NCBI RefSeq assembly: GCF_000003605.2
Contig: NW_003155754.1
Coordinates: 3,588 to 34,912, forward strand
From: Saccoglossus kowalevskii
Taxonomy: Eukaryota > Hemichordata > Enteropneusta > Harrimaniidae
Reading direction: 5' to 3'
DNA: 31,325 bases
Shown here: positions 18,425 to 27,579 of the stretch, in pieces
Position numbering within the stretch: position 1 is the stretch's first letter
Layout of the letters: each line of letters starts with the position of its first letter
Translations under genes and position numbers: made by a program
Notes under the pieces: generated by a model
Databases searched by the model: none
Seen by the model: the letters and a program-made list of their open reading frames with translations, nothing else
Told to the model about the DNA's origin: nothing

Positions 18425-19055
18425 AACAATACAATAAAAACACTGAAACTGATTAACTTTACTGAACTTATACGATACTTCAATTAAACTACATTAAAAC
18501 ATTGAAGCTGTCAACCAATACTTCACTTATAGAATACTGCAAGTAAAAATGTTAAATCTGACTAAACCTAAACTTATACAATATTATGATGAAATAATAC
18601 AAAAAGCTATAGTAAAACATTCAGCTGACTAGCTGCACTGAATTCGTACAATACTACAGTAAAAGCATAATATTACAGCGGAGTTATAAGAACACTGAAT
18701 CTCATTAACTGAAATGGATTCATGCGGTATTACAATGAAAATATAGTCAATTATTGAATCTGACTACCTCTACTGACTTATACAATACTGCAATGAAGCT
18801 GCAGTAAAAACTTTGAATGTGTTTATTTGTACTGAATCATTTATTACTTCAATGAGACTACAGTAAAAACACTGAATCTACCTATCTGTACTGACTTATA
18901 CAATACTGCAATGTCACTGCAGTAAAAACTCTGAATGTGATTATTTGTACTGAATTATTTATTACTTCAATGAGACTACAGTAAAAACACTGAATCCACT
19001 TATCTGTACTGACTTGTGCAATACTACATTGACGTGGCAGTAAAAATACATCTGT
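18425..19055. repeat. Minisatellite, about 59-bp unit with 118-bp higher-order period
   Basis: About ten diverged copies of a unit resembling CTGACTTATACAATACTGCA, then ATGAGACTACAGTAAAAACA and CTGAATCT follow one another. In the last part the units alternate in type. For example, TTATTACTTCAATGAGACTA starts at 18841 and again at 18959, exactly 118 bases (two units) apart. The left copies are more diverged, which suggests recent expansion at the right end. Confidence 0.85.
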
Positions 19056-20190
19056 CTGCCCGACCACCAATCTGACTGTATGTCCGAAGTCATACTTCAG
19101 AACCCTCTGGACCTCTTTGCATAGTACTTTAGCAGTTATTTGATCCAGAATGGCTCACTGACAGTTTGTTCTTTATCTGGTCGTCTGGTGGTCGTATTAT
19201 GTTTTTAGCATTCAACTATATTTCATCGACTTTTCCATTCATATTTGGTAAATACGTGCAAATAAATCAAAGACTGCCGACTGGCAGCAATATTTTTTTG
19301 TAAATGTCTTTTCTCGGACATGCTTTCTCAGTTTTGTTTTAAATTTAGCACATAAATTATACATGCTAAGATGCATGATCATTCATTTCATGAACGAATT
19401 TAAAATGAGAGATTTGACGCGTTTGACATGTTAAGATAAATTTCCATGACAATTAGTTTCACAATCAGTTCAAAGATGGCTGATTTGCAGTCATCCATTT
19501 TCTGGTCATACTACAACTACCAGTTACAGCTGAGCGAAACAACTACTCTGCATAGTCACCAATAATGGTTACAGTGAGTATGAAGTAATAATTTTATGAT
19601 TGTTCCCCCTATAAGCACTATGTTATGTTTGACATACATTTTTTGGGGATGGGAGAAAAGAATACTTCATGATAAAATTTAAATTAAGTAATTAGCAAAT
19701 ATGGATGCAGAGATCGCCACATCTATCCTGATTATTTAAAAATTAATGTGTGTGCAAATAATATTCCCAGCCACTGCATAGCCATGGGACATATAAGCTA
19801 TTCTAGACAAAACATAACAGCATTGACCATATGAATGAAACAGATACCTGAGAACCATGATAGTTTCATTAGTTTATGTAAACTGTGACCCCGGACTGTG
19901 ACATTCGCCGAGGGGTCTTTCGGCCACATCGTTTCGTAAATAATGTAGTTCTCCTCACTACAATAATCAGAACAAATTCACCCGTGTACTCGCGCTCTGT
20001 AGACATACTCCAATTTCGTCTTTCGTATTTGCTTGAAAAAATCAACCCGGGTTAAGCTTAGTTCATCAATACAACGACAATGTCATCAGACGATAATGTC
20101 CTTACAAATTGTCTTATCTCAACAGTGAAATCCGCTGTTATTGGCAATGTGCCATTTTATTTGATGCTTGTTACCTCACAATTTCTCTTT
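19056..20190. other. Stretch without a recognised gene
   Basis: No supported gene, RNA gene or repeat is seen on either strand before the assembly gap. Confidence 0.45.
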
Positions 20191-20240
20191 NNNNNNNNNN
20201 NNNNNNNNNNNNNNNNNNNNNNNNNNNNNNNNNNNNNNNN
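20191..20240. other. Assembly gap of 50 N
   Basis: Fifty consecutive undetermined bases, a scaffold gap of conventional length. The true distance is unknown, and order and orientation across it depend on the assembly. Confidence 1.
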
Positions 20241-20480
20241 AGATTAGAAGGCAATGCCTGAGACGAAGTACTCATAAATACTTTCTTACGCGTGGAACTA
20301 TTTATTTGTTTTATAATTATGACAATAAACATATACTGTTGAAAATGTTATTTAGTTTAGAGCTCCGTGGAGTTGTCTTTATCGTCATATTTTAACATAA
20401 GTATTCAATCTGGAACGAGCTCGTTACTTCGCTCTTACGCGTAGGGATATGCAAATGTGACCTTTATGCAGTCTTAGTCT

Positions 20481-20488
20481 TATAAAAA
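20481..20488 (+). promoter_or_regulatory. TATA-box-like sequence upstream of the Tudor-like frame
   Basis: TATAAAAA lies 89 bases upstream of the ATG at 20570, a spacing compatible with a core promoter plus a short 5' leader. The support is sequence match and position only. Confidence 0.3.
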
Positions 20489-20569
20489 CAACTGGTGTCA
20501 AGTTGAATTTTCAGTTACGCTTTATAGAAGCGTACATGATTTGTTAATTTTTTCCGTTATTGTATCAGT

Positions 20570-20765
20570 ATGGCCACTTTCACATATGAACGCGGAGACA
20601 TCATCGAGGCAGTTGATGGAGCGAATAGATGGGCAGTCGCCAAAGTACGACAAATCCACAGACAGTAACACGGAAGTGACTTTTCTAGTGTGGGCGAAAC
20701 GTTATGATGTGTCTTTCCTGCCTGATATGGTGCGCCAGAAAACTCCTGTAACTGAGAGAAAGTAA
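20570..20765 (+). pseudogene. Tudor/chromo-barrel-like domain fragment, frameshifted
   Basis: From ATG 20570 (A at -3, G at +4) one frame reads MATFTYERGDIIEAVDGANR, WAVAKVRQIHRQ and stops at 20666-20668. The frame shifted by one base (to 20765) reads NTEVTFLVWAKRYDVSFLPD, MVRQKTPVTERK, stop. Joined conceptually, the pattern GDxIEAxDxxNxW-x-AKVxxI ... VxFxxWxxRYD is that of Tudor-knot/chromo-barrel/MBT-type small beta-barrels that bind methylated lysine. A one-base indel near 20650-20668 separates the halves. It is either a pseudogene or an assembly or sequencing error in a small gene or first exon. Confidence 0.45.
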
Positions 20766-22770
20766 AATACTTGTACTCTTTTCCATTTATATTGTTTTAA
20801 GACATATTTTAAATGATCACGAAAAATGTGCATGATTTCTGTACGATCGTGATATAGTAACACAAACGCGCACTCCACGTGATTTTCTAAACTGACAGTT
20901 CAATCGATGTCTAAAAGTAGTTCCAGTCAGTGCACATTTGTTTACACATTGTTATGTGGCATAAGATAACAATCTGTATAACTAATTAAATAAGACTAAT
21001 GTCCTGATCATAAACTGATAACCAAGATAGGAAGTGGGGTACATTTTTTAATGGGTTTTTCCCGTAATTTCATTCATCTGTGAAGCATTTGTAATTAAAA
21101 CATGCAATATTTGTTATTCGCTTTCGTTTTATTCAAGTTCAATAATATTGTGACTTACTGTACGCTGTTAGACTGTCAACAGTTCTCGGGTCTAATAAAG
21201 CGTCACTTTCGTTTTAACGAAATTCCGAAGACATTTCAAGCGAGGGCCGTAAGGCCAGAGAGACTGTTATAGCATATAACGCCCTCATGCGGTATTACGA
21301 GGAAATTGCCCGGAAACGTTCCTGCTAAGACTTGTGATTTCTGCTACTGTTTTCTACCATGCAGACCAGACGACAGTGGAGTTTTGTGGTCAAAGTTTAT
21401 ACTTCCTGTTTATTAGTTTGAAAGTGACTCTGTATTAGGCCCGAAAACTGCCGACAATCTATACGTTGTTTCAAAATACAGATTCTGAAGTGCGACGACG
21501 GCAATAGTGCAAAACCACCATAATGTATTCTTTTGTTTCATTTTTTGTTTCTATTCAGCCAATTTGAGCATTTCCCGCTTATTTCTTGGATTGCCAAGAT
21601 CGTATGAATGTATATTAAGGGCACATTGCAGCTGGTTCTGTGCCATTATTATAATTTGTGTTGTATCGCGTTGTAAGTCTCCGGATTGCCAGCGGGCTTT
21701 CTGTTAGTAATACAATCCTGAGTATTTTACAAGTCGTTGTCCTATGGTGATTGGTGCTGATTGTGTAATAGATAATTTTGCATAATAATTTTGGCTATTT
21801 TCCATAATTGCAACGTATCATCTCCATTATTATATCCATGGTACCTTGGTGCTCAATAAAGGAATACATTATTCCAAACAATCAGCTGCAATTACGTCAT
21901 ACATTTTACTGGTATTGAGAATGCGTTACTATTATTTTATATAACATGTTTTTCTCTCGCTTTAAAATTCAGAAAAGTGTTGCTGTTTCACCGATTTCAT
22001 ATATTTTGAAACCACGTGACTAAAGCGCTATTTACTATCTATGTGTGTAATATTATGACCAAAAATTGTTGTATTTTGTTCTAAAACTCGGAAAGATTAA
22101 CTTATTAAATATCTTCTTTAAAGAAACCCGGCCGGGGGAAAATTCGTCCTGGCGTGTAGCTAGATGAATTGGTGCTGCGTACGAGCGTCGTTTTTTTGTC
22201 GTGCACACAGATGTTTAAGTTGATTTAACATTTACCTAACCAATGTACTGTATCAGTTATATCATGCCCAGACTATTATAGAAGAACACAATCAATATTT
22301 ATTTGGTCTATATATGGAAGAAAAAAAACACTCGATTGTACAAGTTAAAATAACATTATTAGTAGATAAATTATATTCATGAACATTAGAATTAGTCCTT
22401 TCTCTTTATCACTTACTTGTTCTTGGAATTGCGAATAATGTATAATATATTCCATTAAATATGCAAATACATGTTATTATGAATGTTATGTTGTATTAGA
22501 CGTATTAATCGTACTATGTTTGGGTCATTGTGTATATATGACATATTACGCTCTCTACTTTATCACATAAAAACCCAGAATATTTATCGCTTCAAATTAG
22601 AAAAATTATGCTAAATTCTTCTGTTTATAAACCAACAAAACAATGTTAAGCTCATTTGGAAACATTATATCAGTTTTATGAAGATGTAAGTAATAAATTT
22701 TGGTTACATGTTTTTTACTTTTATTCATAGAAAATATTCTAAACACTGAAACTGTGTATAATGGTTTAGT
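20766..22770. other. Stretch without a recognised gene
   Basis: No supported gene. A slightly more GC- and CpG-rich patch lies at about 21170-21330. It has no recognised RNA or protein feature. Confidence 0.45.
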
Positions 22771-23228
22771 CTAAAAAAAATAGTCGTCTTCCTTTGATGT
22801 TTGGTCGACTATATAGTCTTGCACATATCTAATAGTATGGTCACATTCGCCTGTAAGTCATTAAAATTATTGTTTTAAATACCGAACAATAATTGTGTTT
22901 TATATCAATTGAACTGAAGTTGCTGATCAATCAACAAGATATATTGTATAAAAAAAATAACACATACGTTTGAGCATACTCTTTACATTTTCCGCCAAGT
23001 TTCTGAGTCCTATTGAATCAAGCACTCTGAGAATGGCACCAGTTGAAGCGTCTCGTCCTTGTACCTCCTGCCATCTACGCAGCATGTGGTACTTTCTGTC
23101 CCAAATACTTTTTTTATTTGCAGAAATGTTGTCAATATCAGCGTCTGTCAAGCCAAGCCTGAGTCCGAAATGCTGCCAAGTGTCAACTGGTAAATTAGTT
23201 GCAATATGTAGTATAACATCCTGTCTAA
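22771..23228 (-). CDS. PIDD-like exons: death domain and C-terminus
   Basis: Exon 23228-22968 encodes a complete death domain: VILHIATNLPVDTWQHFGLR, LGLTDADIDNI, WDRKYHMLRRWQEVQGRDAS, LRVLDSIGLRNLAENV. The conserved Trp after helix 1, the 'W...M L..W' helix 4 and the 'L...L...GL..LAE.V' helices are all present. It joins in phase 1 (donor GTATGT, acceptor TTACAG) to the last exon 22850-22771 (ECDHTIRYVQDYIVDQTSKE, DDYFF, TAG). Death domains mediate homotypic assembly with adaptors such as RAIDD or RIPK1 in vertebrates. The partner here is unknown. Confidence 0.85.
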
Positions 23229-23501
23229 CTGTAATAATTAATAAAGCCTGCAGTTAATACATTATTACATATTGTGCTTGAAATATATTATCAGGATTCT
23301 GATAAATGTCAACACAACTTTACGAAGGTCTGCTACTACATATAAACATAGGAGATTCACTCGACATGTATACCTTCATATGAAATGTAAGCTGCGTTAA
23401 CACATGACTGCCGTGACATTGATCCTTCTCTTGGCACACTTTTTCGGAACTGGTTTAAAATAAATCAGCATTGGGAAAAGACCAAATGTCAATAATAATA
23501 C

Positions 23502-23569
<68 letters not shown>

Positions 23570-26500
23570 TGGCATTTTGGAATAAAATATTCTTGGTAAT
23601 AACAGCACAAAGACAATTATTATTATATATGATTATCGGTTGTCTACCTTTGGTAGAGTGAATCTAATTTCCCACAGCTGTCGACCGGCAACTTCCTTGA
23701 ACCTTGATCCCCCTGTCTTTGGCTTGACACACGAGTTAAATGACATGCGACCAACAGCTTCAGGACCTCGTGGTCTATTTGTCATACGAAACTGGTCTAT
23801 TATATGATTTTTTGCGTTTGAGCGAAAATACATCATGCGTCGATCATTTCCATCCTCCCATTCTATAGAGTCACTTTTCACAATAAGAAAAATCTTATCG
23901 CCGTCTTGTATCTCTATATCTCTACTGTATGCGAGTTGACCTTTGGCCTCGCTGAATGAGGCACCGGATATAGAATCCTTATTTAATAAAATAAAATAGA
24001 TAGTGGTCATGTCAAAAAGTGGCTTTAGAGCCACTGGGAGCGGGACAACCATGTTTTTCCTTTGTTCTTTTCTCTCCAATCATGTGTACACAGATCAAAG
24101 TACTGTAGTTACAAATTTCAGGAATGGTGGATGAGATGATGGGAGAGAATAACACATAATTGGAGAAGCAAAAACAAGTCAAGGATCTTTAACATTCTAA
24201 GTACTTCAGTTTCCACTTTAAGTTGTTTGTACTAGAAAGGGTGAGAAATGAGCATATGTCTTAACTATTATTTATTTAGTGTTGTTCTTGATGGGACCTG
24301 TTGTATCCCCTTGAAGTATATTAAAACCTAACCCCATAAATTGTTTTAATTACCTTGTTTTTTAATTCATCTAGTCGTTTTTTCAATAGTCCCGAATCAA
24401 CACAGTCAATACAAAGACTACATGGATCTTCTACATTTGGTAGTAGCACAAAATTTACCATTTTAACCCTATTAATCAATCTCTTGCTGATCATCTGCAT
24501 AGCTTGTTTCGATAGTCGTGGTTTACATCGTATAGACGCGTGCCTTTAACAAATGAAGACAACAATATCATAATTAGTGTATATTGGTAGACGTCAGGCA
24601 GTACTAGAATCAGGTAACTACTTTCCAAATGTTGACTCAATATTGACCCATACTTTTGAGACAGCGGCAACAGTGAAAACTAGGATTCGAACTATTCATC
24701 GTCGGAATGCTTTGAATCAAAGAAATCTAAATGTTGTGTTATACGAGGTTTCTGGGTTCACTCTTTCTGGAGCGTGTTCAATAGTCATAATAGTTAAAAA
24801 CGACAATAATTGTCGGGTTATCTCTTAGACAAACACTGCACAACCGTATTTCCTATATTTAAGCCTTCAGATGATGTATAGGCTGTTATAGTAGCAAGCT
24901 TAGTAACTTTCAGGCTGTTTCCCTGGTGCTAGCTTAATAAATTTATGCATTTATGTATTTACCCACCGTGAAAAATGACTAAGATCAATACATATATTCT
25001 CCTTCACACTCTTCGACCAATTAGTCACATTTTTCCAGTGGTTGTCATTGTTGTCTGTTAGTACTGTGAGACTTACATCATTCATTTTTATACAAGGCGG
25101 AGCCATCGGCATGTTCAGACGAACTGGTTTCTTAAACGGTTTATTGGAGTCATCGGAAACAGAGACAATTTCTTCAATTGATATTGGTGTGTTAAACTCA
25201 TCGATCACTTGGCTAACCAGACTCTCCTCAACGCGAACAACCTAGAAGACGTTGAATTTATCTTAATAACCTGTCAGCAAACTATTCTTTCTGTGCTATT
25301 TTAAATTATACTAGTAATTAAGTGAAACGCATAATATAACGAATACCGCAACACATAGAAGTATGCGCCAAATTACTGTACAATTACAGATAACTCACCT
25401 GTAGCTCTAAGTGTCTAGTACATTCTGTACTAGCTGCAGGTATATCAATGTATATATTGTCGTCAACTGAAGAGGTACACACTTTGGCTAATTCAGTAAT
25501 GGTAAAATGATCTACAACGGGTCTTGAAATTGCAGCATAGTATTGGAACTTCTCAATATACGCTTTGTATTTCTGCGCAACCTTCAAGTGAATTAATACA
25601 GTTACATATATTTGTATTCGAATGTAATTATTCAGACATTATTACAACCTCTACATTCGTTGATGTGTTGTATTATTTACTTTTAACCATTCCAAATAAT
25701 ATTGACTCAACTTACCTTAACCGTTCCCAGTATTTCCCAGTCACTAAAACCATTTGGGCTGCATTTTATAACGGCCTCTCGGTACTTTGATTGATCACGC
25801 AAGTTGTACGTTAATACTAGTGGCACAGTAAGGCACAAGTCAGCTGGAGTTAATTTTATAACTTCACTTAGCAACTGTTCATAGTTGCCAAGGCTAACCG
25901 AATACTCCGTTATATCGACTGGAGATCCAATGATAACTCCAATTCCAGTGAAAAGTTCGAAGGCAAAGGAATTTCGTGTGTGGGCTAGTGAGAAAAAGAT
26001 ATATGCATTACTTTTGAAGAATAATGGGATGATTATTTTTGTTAATGTATATAAAATTGTACAAATAAACATTAACAATAAATACAATGTATTTTATTTT
26101 ATTAAACGATAAGATACTGCAAATAAAGTGCAAGAAACCTTAAATTGGTTCAACGGAGTGACTATTTTCTGGTTAATGTCCTCTTCTCGGGCCTGTGTAA
26201 CATCTTCATGTCCTGTTCAAAGAGTGAATACGTAATTGTGAACCAATAATTCGTTTAGTTATGACACGATATACTATATCCTGTCCTTGATTATAGTTAT
26301 GCCATTGTTTTGATCAATATCTATTTCATGAAAACAATACAATTCATATAAAGTCAGTAAACAGTTTACATTGCTCTAATGCAATTCAAATGTGGCGTTG
26401 TAATAAATATTAATGTGCTTACCTGTCGTGGAATAATTTTCTATCTCGTTTGCTTAATTTTAATGACATATAATCCTCATTAAAAGTGAAAACTATTATA

Positions 26501-27579
26501 TACATATTTATATTACCCAAAATAACTAATGCAAATACATGTCTCATTATTGTTTTTATGGCCGCAAGTTCGGAACCATATCGAATTCGTAAGTAAGCTG
26601 TTGAACGTTTATCATAATATCAGAATATCAAACTAAACATAATTGCTAAAATCCATTATATTTCATTGTTTGTAAATTGTGTCAATGTCCTGTAAAATAA
26701 TCTACTAATCAATATTCTTAAAAAACACCAAACTATTTTGCGAATAAACAGAAGAAATCATAAAAAAGCCCCACATATCGCCACTCACTGCTGTGTAGTG
26801 TTTACAAGTACCAAAGTTCAATATCTCACCCTATAAATAACAGGTGAATGTGCCCATATGGCCATGCCAGAAATGCAGAAATCACGTTGATTCTGTATCA
26901 CTCAATATAACTCATACATGGTATGTCCGTCAATCTTCTTAACTATTTTTTAGCGGTATACATTCATTTGGGTGTAGTAACCAAATATGTGTTCGTGTGT
27001 GTGTGCGCGCGCGTGCATGTGTGCGTCCTAGTAAAATAGCTAGAACTTGGAACTCATGTTCCTTATGTAAGCCACAAAACACTAGAAATTGTGGGCACAA
27101 AGTTCAAAGTCACAGTGTGTGTTTATGTATGCATACTATGGTATAAAATAATATCGTTGAAATAGCCAGTGCCAATGAACTAATTGGCACAAATATTTCT
27201 GTGCGATTCACAACTCCTTACTACATTGTGAAGTCAATAGTCAAATTATAGCTGGATAGCTAGACCCTCCAAATTTAGCACACATGTTCCCCATGTCACA
27301 GTATATATGTTTATGTATTTACATTTTAATGCTTAAACTTAAGTGCTCGGAGTGTTGATCTAAATAATAAAAAATATAACGCAAGTTGGTATCTCCTCAG
27401 ATTTGTTTTATCTAATTACATGTTGTCTTGCGTGTGTTGGTAGGATGAACAATGCATTCTTTCTCACCCTCTGAATTAGACTCGTCCACTTCAGTCTGTG
27501 CATCATTCAATATAACATGATCGTAATTAAAAACACGCTTGCCTTTGATAATCAATTTTCTGACACTTTCCTCTTTAAT
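22771..27579 (-). CDS. PIDD-like ZU5-UPA-death domain protein (5' incomplete)
   Basis: Minus-strand gene with exons 27579-27468, 26212-26139, 25984-25716, 25572-25399, 25241-24967, 24543-24354, 24073-23648, 23449-23374, 23228-22968 and 22850-22771 (stop TAG 22773-22771). Every junction is GT-AG, and phases match except between exons 2 and 3. The product has an acidic linker, ZU5 module 1, ZU5 module 2 ending in HFS, a helical linker, a UPA domain, and a death domain with a short tail. This order, the SRPV segment and the HFS motif match PIDD, which autoproteolyses at HF/S and nucleates death-domain complexes (caspase-2 PIDDosome, NF-kB) in vertebrates. Ankyrins share ZU5-ZU5-UPA-DD but lack this HFS site. 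No leucine-rich repeats or start codon are visible. I give no gene symbol because orthology is untested. Confidence 0.8.
23374..23449 (-). CDS. PIDD-like micro-exon: linker before the death domain
   Basis: A 76-nt exon reading FRKSVPREGSMSRQSC, then VNAAYISYE. It enters in phase 0 and leaves in phase 1, exactly what is needed to connect the UPA exon (ends phase 0) with the death-domain exon (starts phase 1). Acceptor AACCAG, donor GTATAC. The phase fit is the main support. Confidence 0.55.
23490..23569. repeat. (AAT)n microsatellite in a PIDD-like intron
   Basis: About 80 bases of mostly perfect AAT repeat with two early interruptions (ACT). It lies in the intron between the UPA and linker exons. 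Confidence 0.95.
23648..24073 (-). CDS. PIDD-like exon: UPA domain
   Basis: 142 codons, phase 0-0. Key parts are MVVPLPVALKPLFDMTTIY, KGQLAYSRDIEIQDGDKIFL, NHIIDQFRMTNRPRGPEAVG, and the close RFKEVAGRQLWEIRFTLPK. The last resembles the PIDD UPA ending (ALWMATLPIKLP). UPA packs against ZU5 and precedes the death domain in PIDD, UNC5 and ankyrins. The acceptor at 24074 (TTGGAG) has a poor pyrimidine tract, so the start could differ by a few codons. The donor is GTAGAC. Confidence 0.65.
24354..24543 (-). CDS. PIDD-like exon: helical linker between ZU5 and UPA
   Basis: Reads HASIRCKPRLSKQAMQMISK, then RLINRVKMVNFVLLPNVEDP and SLCIDCVDSGLLKKRLDEL. It corresponds in position and pattern to the PIDD segment after HFS (basic helix, then 'VNLIAL', then Cys-containing loop, then 'LRRLLERY'). 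The phase-2 acceptor after AAAG and the phase-0 donor GTAATT both fit. The plus-strand open frame at 24577-24828 is noncoding shadow and intron. Confidence 0.65.
24967..25241 (-). CDS. PIDD-like exon: ZU5 module 2 with HFS autoproteolysis motif
   Basis: Starts VVRVEESLVSQVIDEF and continues FKKPVRLNMPMAPPCIK (ZU5 'PV.L..P'). Then come LTVLTDNNDNHWKNVTNW and ICIDLSHFSR. The HFS triplet (codons at about 24976-24968) sits at the end of the module, exactly where PIDD carries its second cleavage site. The donor at 24966 (GTGGGT) leaves phase 2, which the next exon completes. Confidence 0.75.
25399..25572 (-). CDS. PIDD-like exon: end of ZU5 module 1 (altered cleavage site) and start of module 2
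   Basis: A phase 0-0 exon of 58 codons: KYKAYIEKFQYYAAISRPVV, then DHFTITELAKVCTSSVDDN and TECTRHLELQ. From memory, vertebrate PIDD has HFSWFLVVSRPV at this point, with Ser as the first autoproteolysis nucleophile. Here the aligned triplet is KFQ, so this cleavage is predicted to be lost. HFT occurs ten residues later but is not at the aligned position. The donor is GTGAGT. Confidence 0.7.
25716..25984 (-). CDS. PIDD-like exon: ZU5 module 1
   Basis: Reads AHTRNSFAFELFTGIGVIIG and SPVDITEYSVSLGNYEQLLS, then EVIKLTPADLCLTVPLVLTY. The order Gly-rich start, 'Y..LLSEVIKLTP', 'PLVL' is the ZU5 pattern (LLSPVxExxPxGxxFxxPVxL). It ends SDWEILGTVK with a good GTAAGT donor in phase 0. The acceptor CTCACTAG precedes 25984. 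Confidence 0.65.
26139..27579 (-). CDS. PIDD-like gene, first two visible exons: acidic linker
   Basis: Exon 27579-27468 reads IKEESVRKLIIKGKRVFNYD, then HVILNDAQTEVDESNSE, and ends in phase 1 at a GTGAGA donor. Exon 26212-26139 continues in phase 1 (GHEDVTQAREEDINQ, KIVTPLNQFK). The phase match and open frames support them. The donor after 26139 (GTTTCT) is weak, and its phase does not fit the acceptor at 25985, so this boundary may be wrong or a small exon may be missing. No domain is recognised. Confidence 0.5.
26995..27026. repeat. Alternating GT/GC tract
   Basis: GTGTGTGTGTGCGCGCGCGT followed by GCATGTGTGCG, a purine-pyrimidine alternating tract able to adopt Z-DNA. It lies in the intron between the first two visible PIDD-like exons. 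Downstream, segments at about 27043-27140 and about 27250-27330 resemble each other (CATGTTCC-ATGT ... CACAGT ... TGTTTATGTAT), suggesting an old duplication. Confidence 0.8.

Noticed and set aside
24577-24828. 83-codon plus-strand frame inside the PIDD-like gene
   Set aside because: It lies in the intron between the ZU5 module 2 and helical-linker exons, shows no motif, and no plus-strand splicing context was seen.
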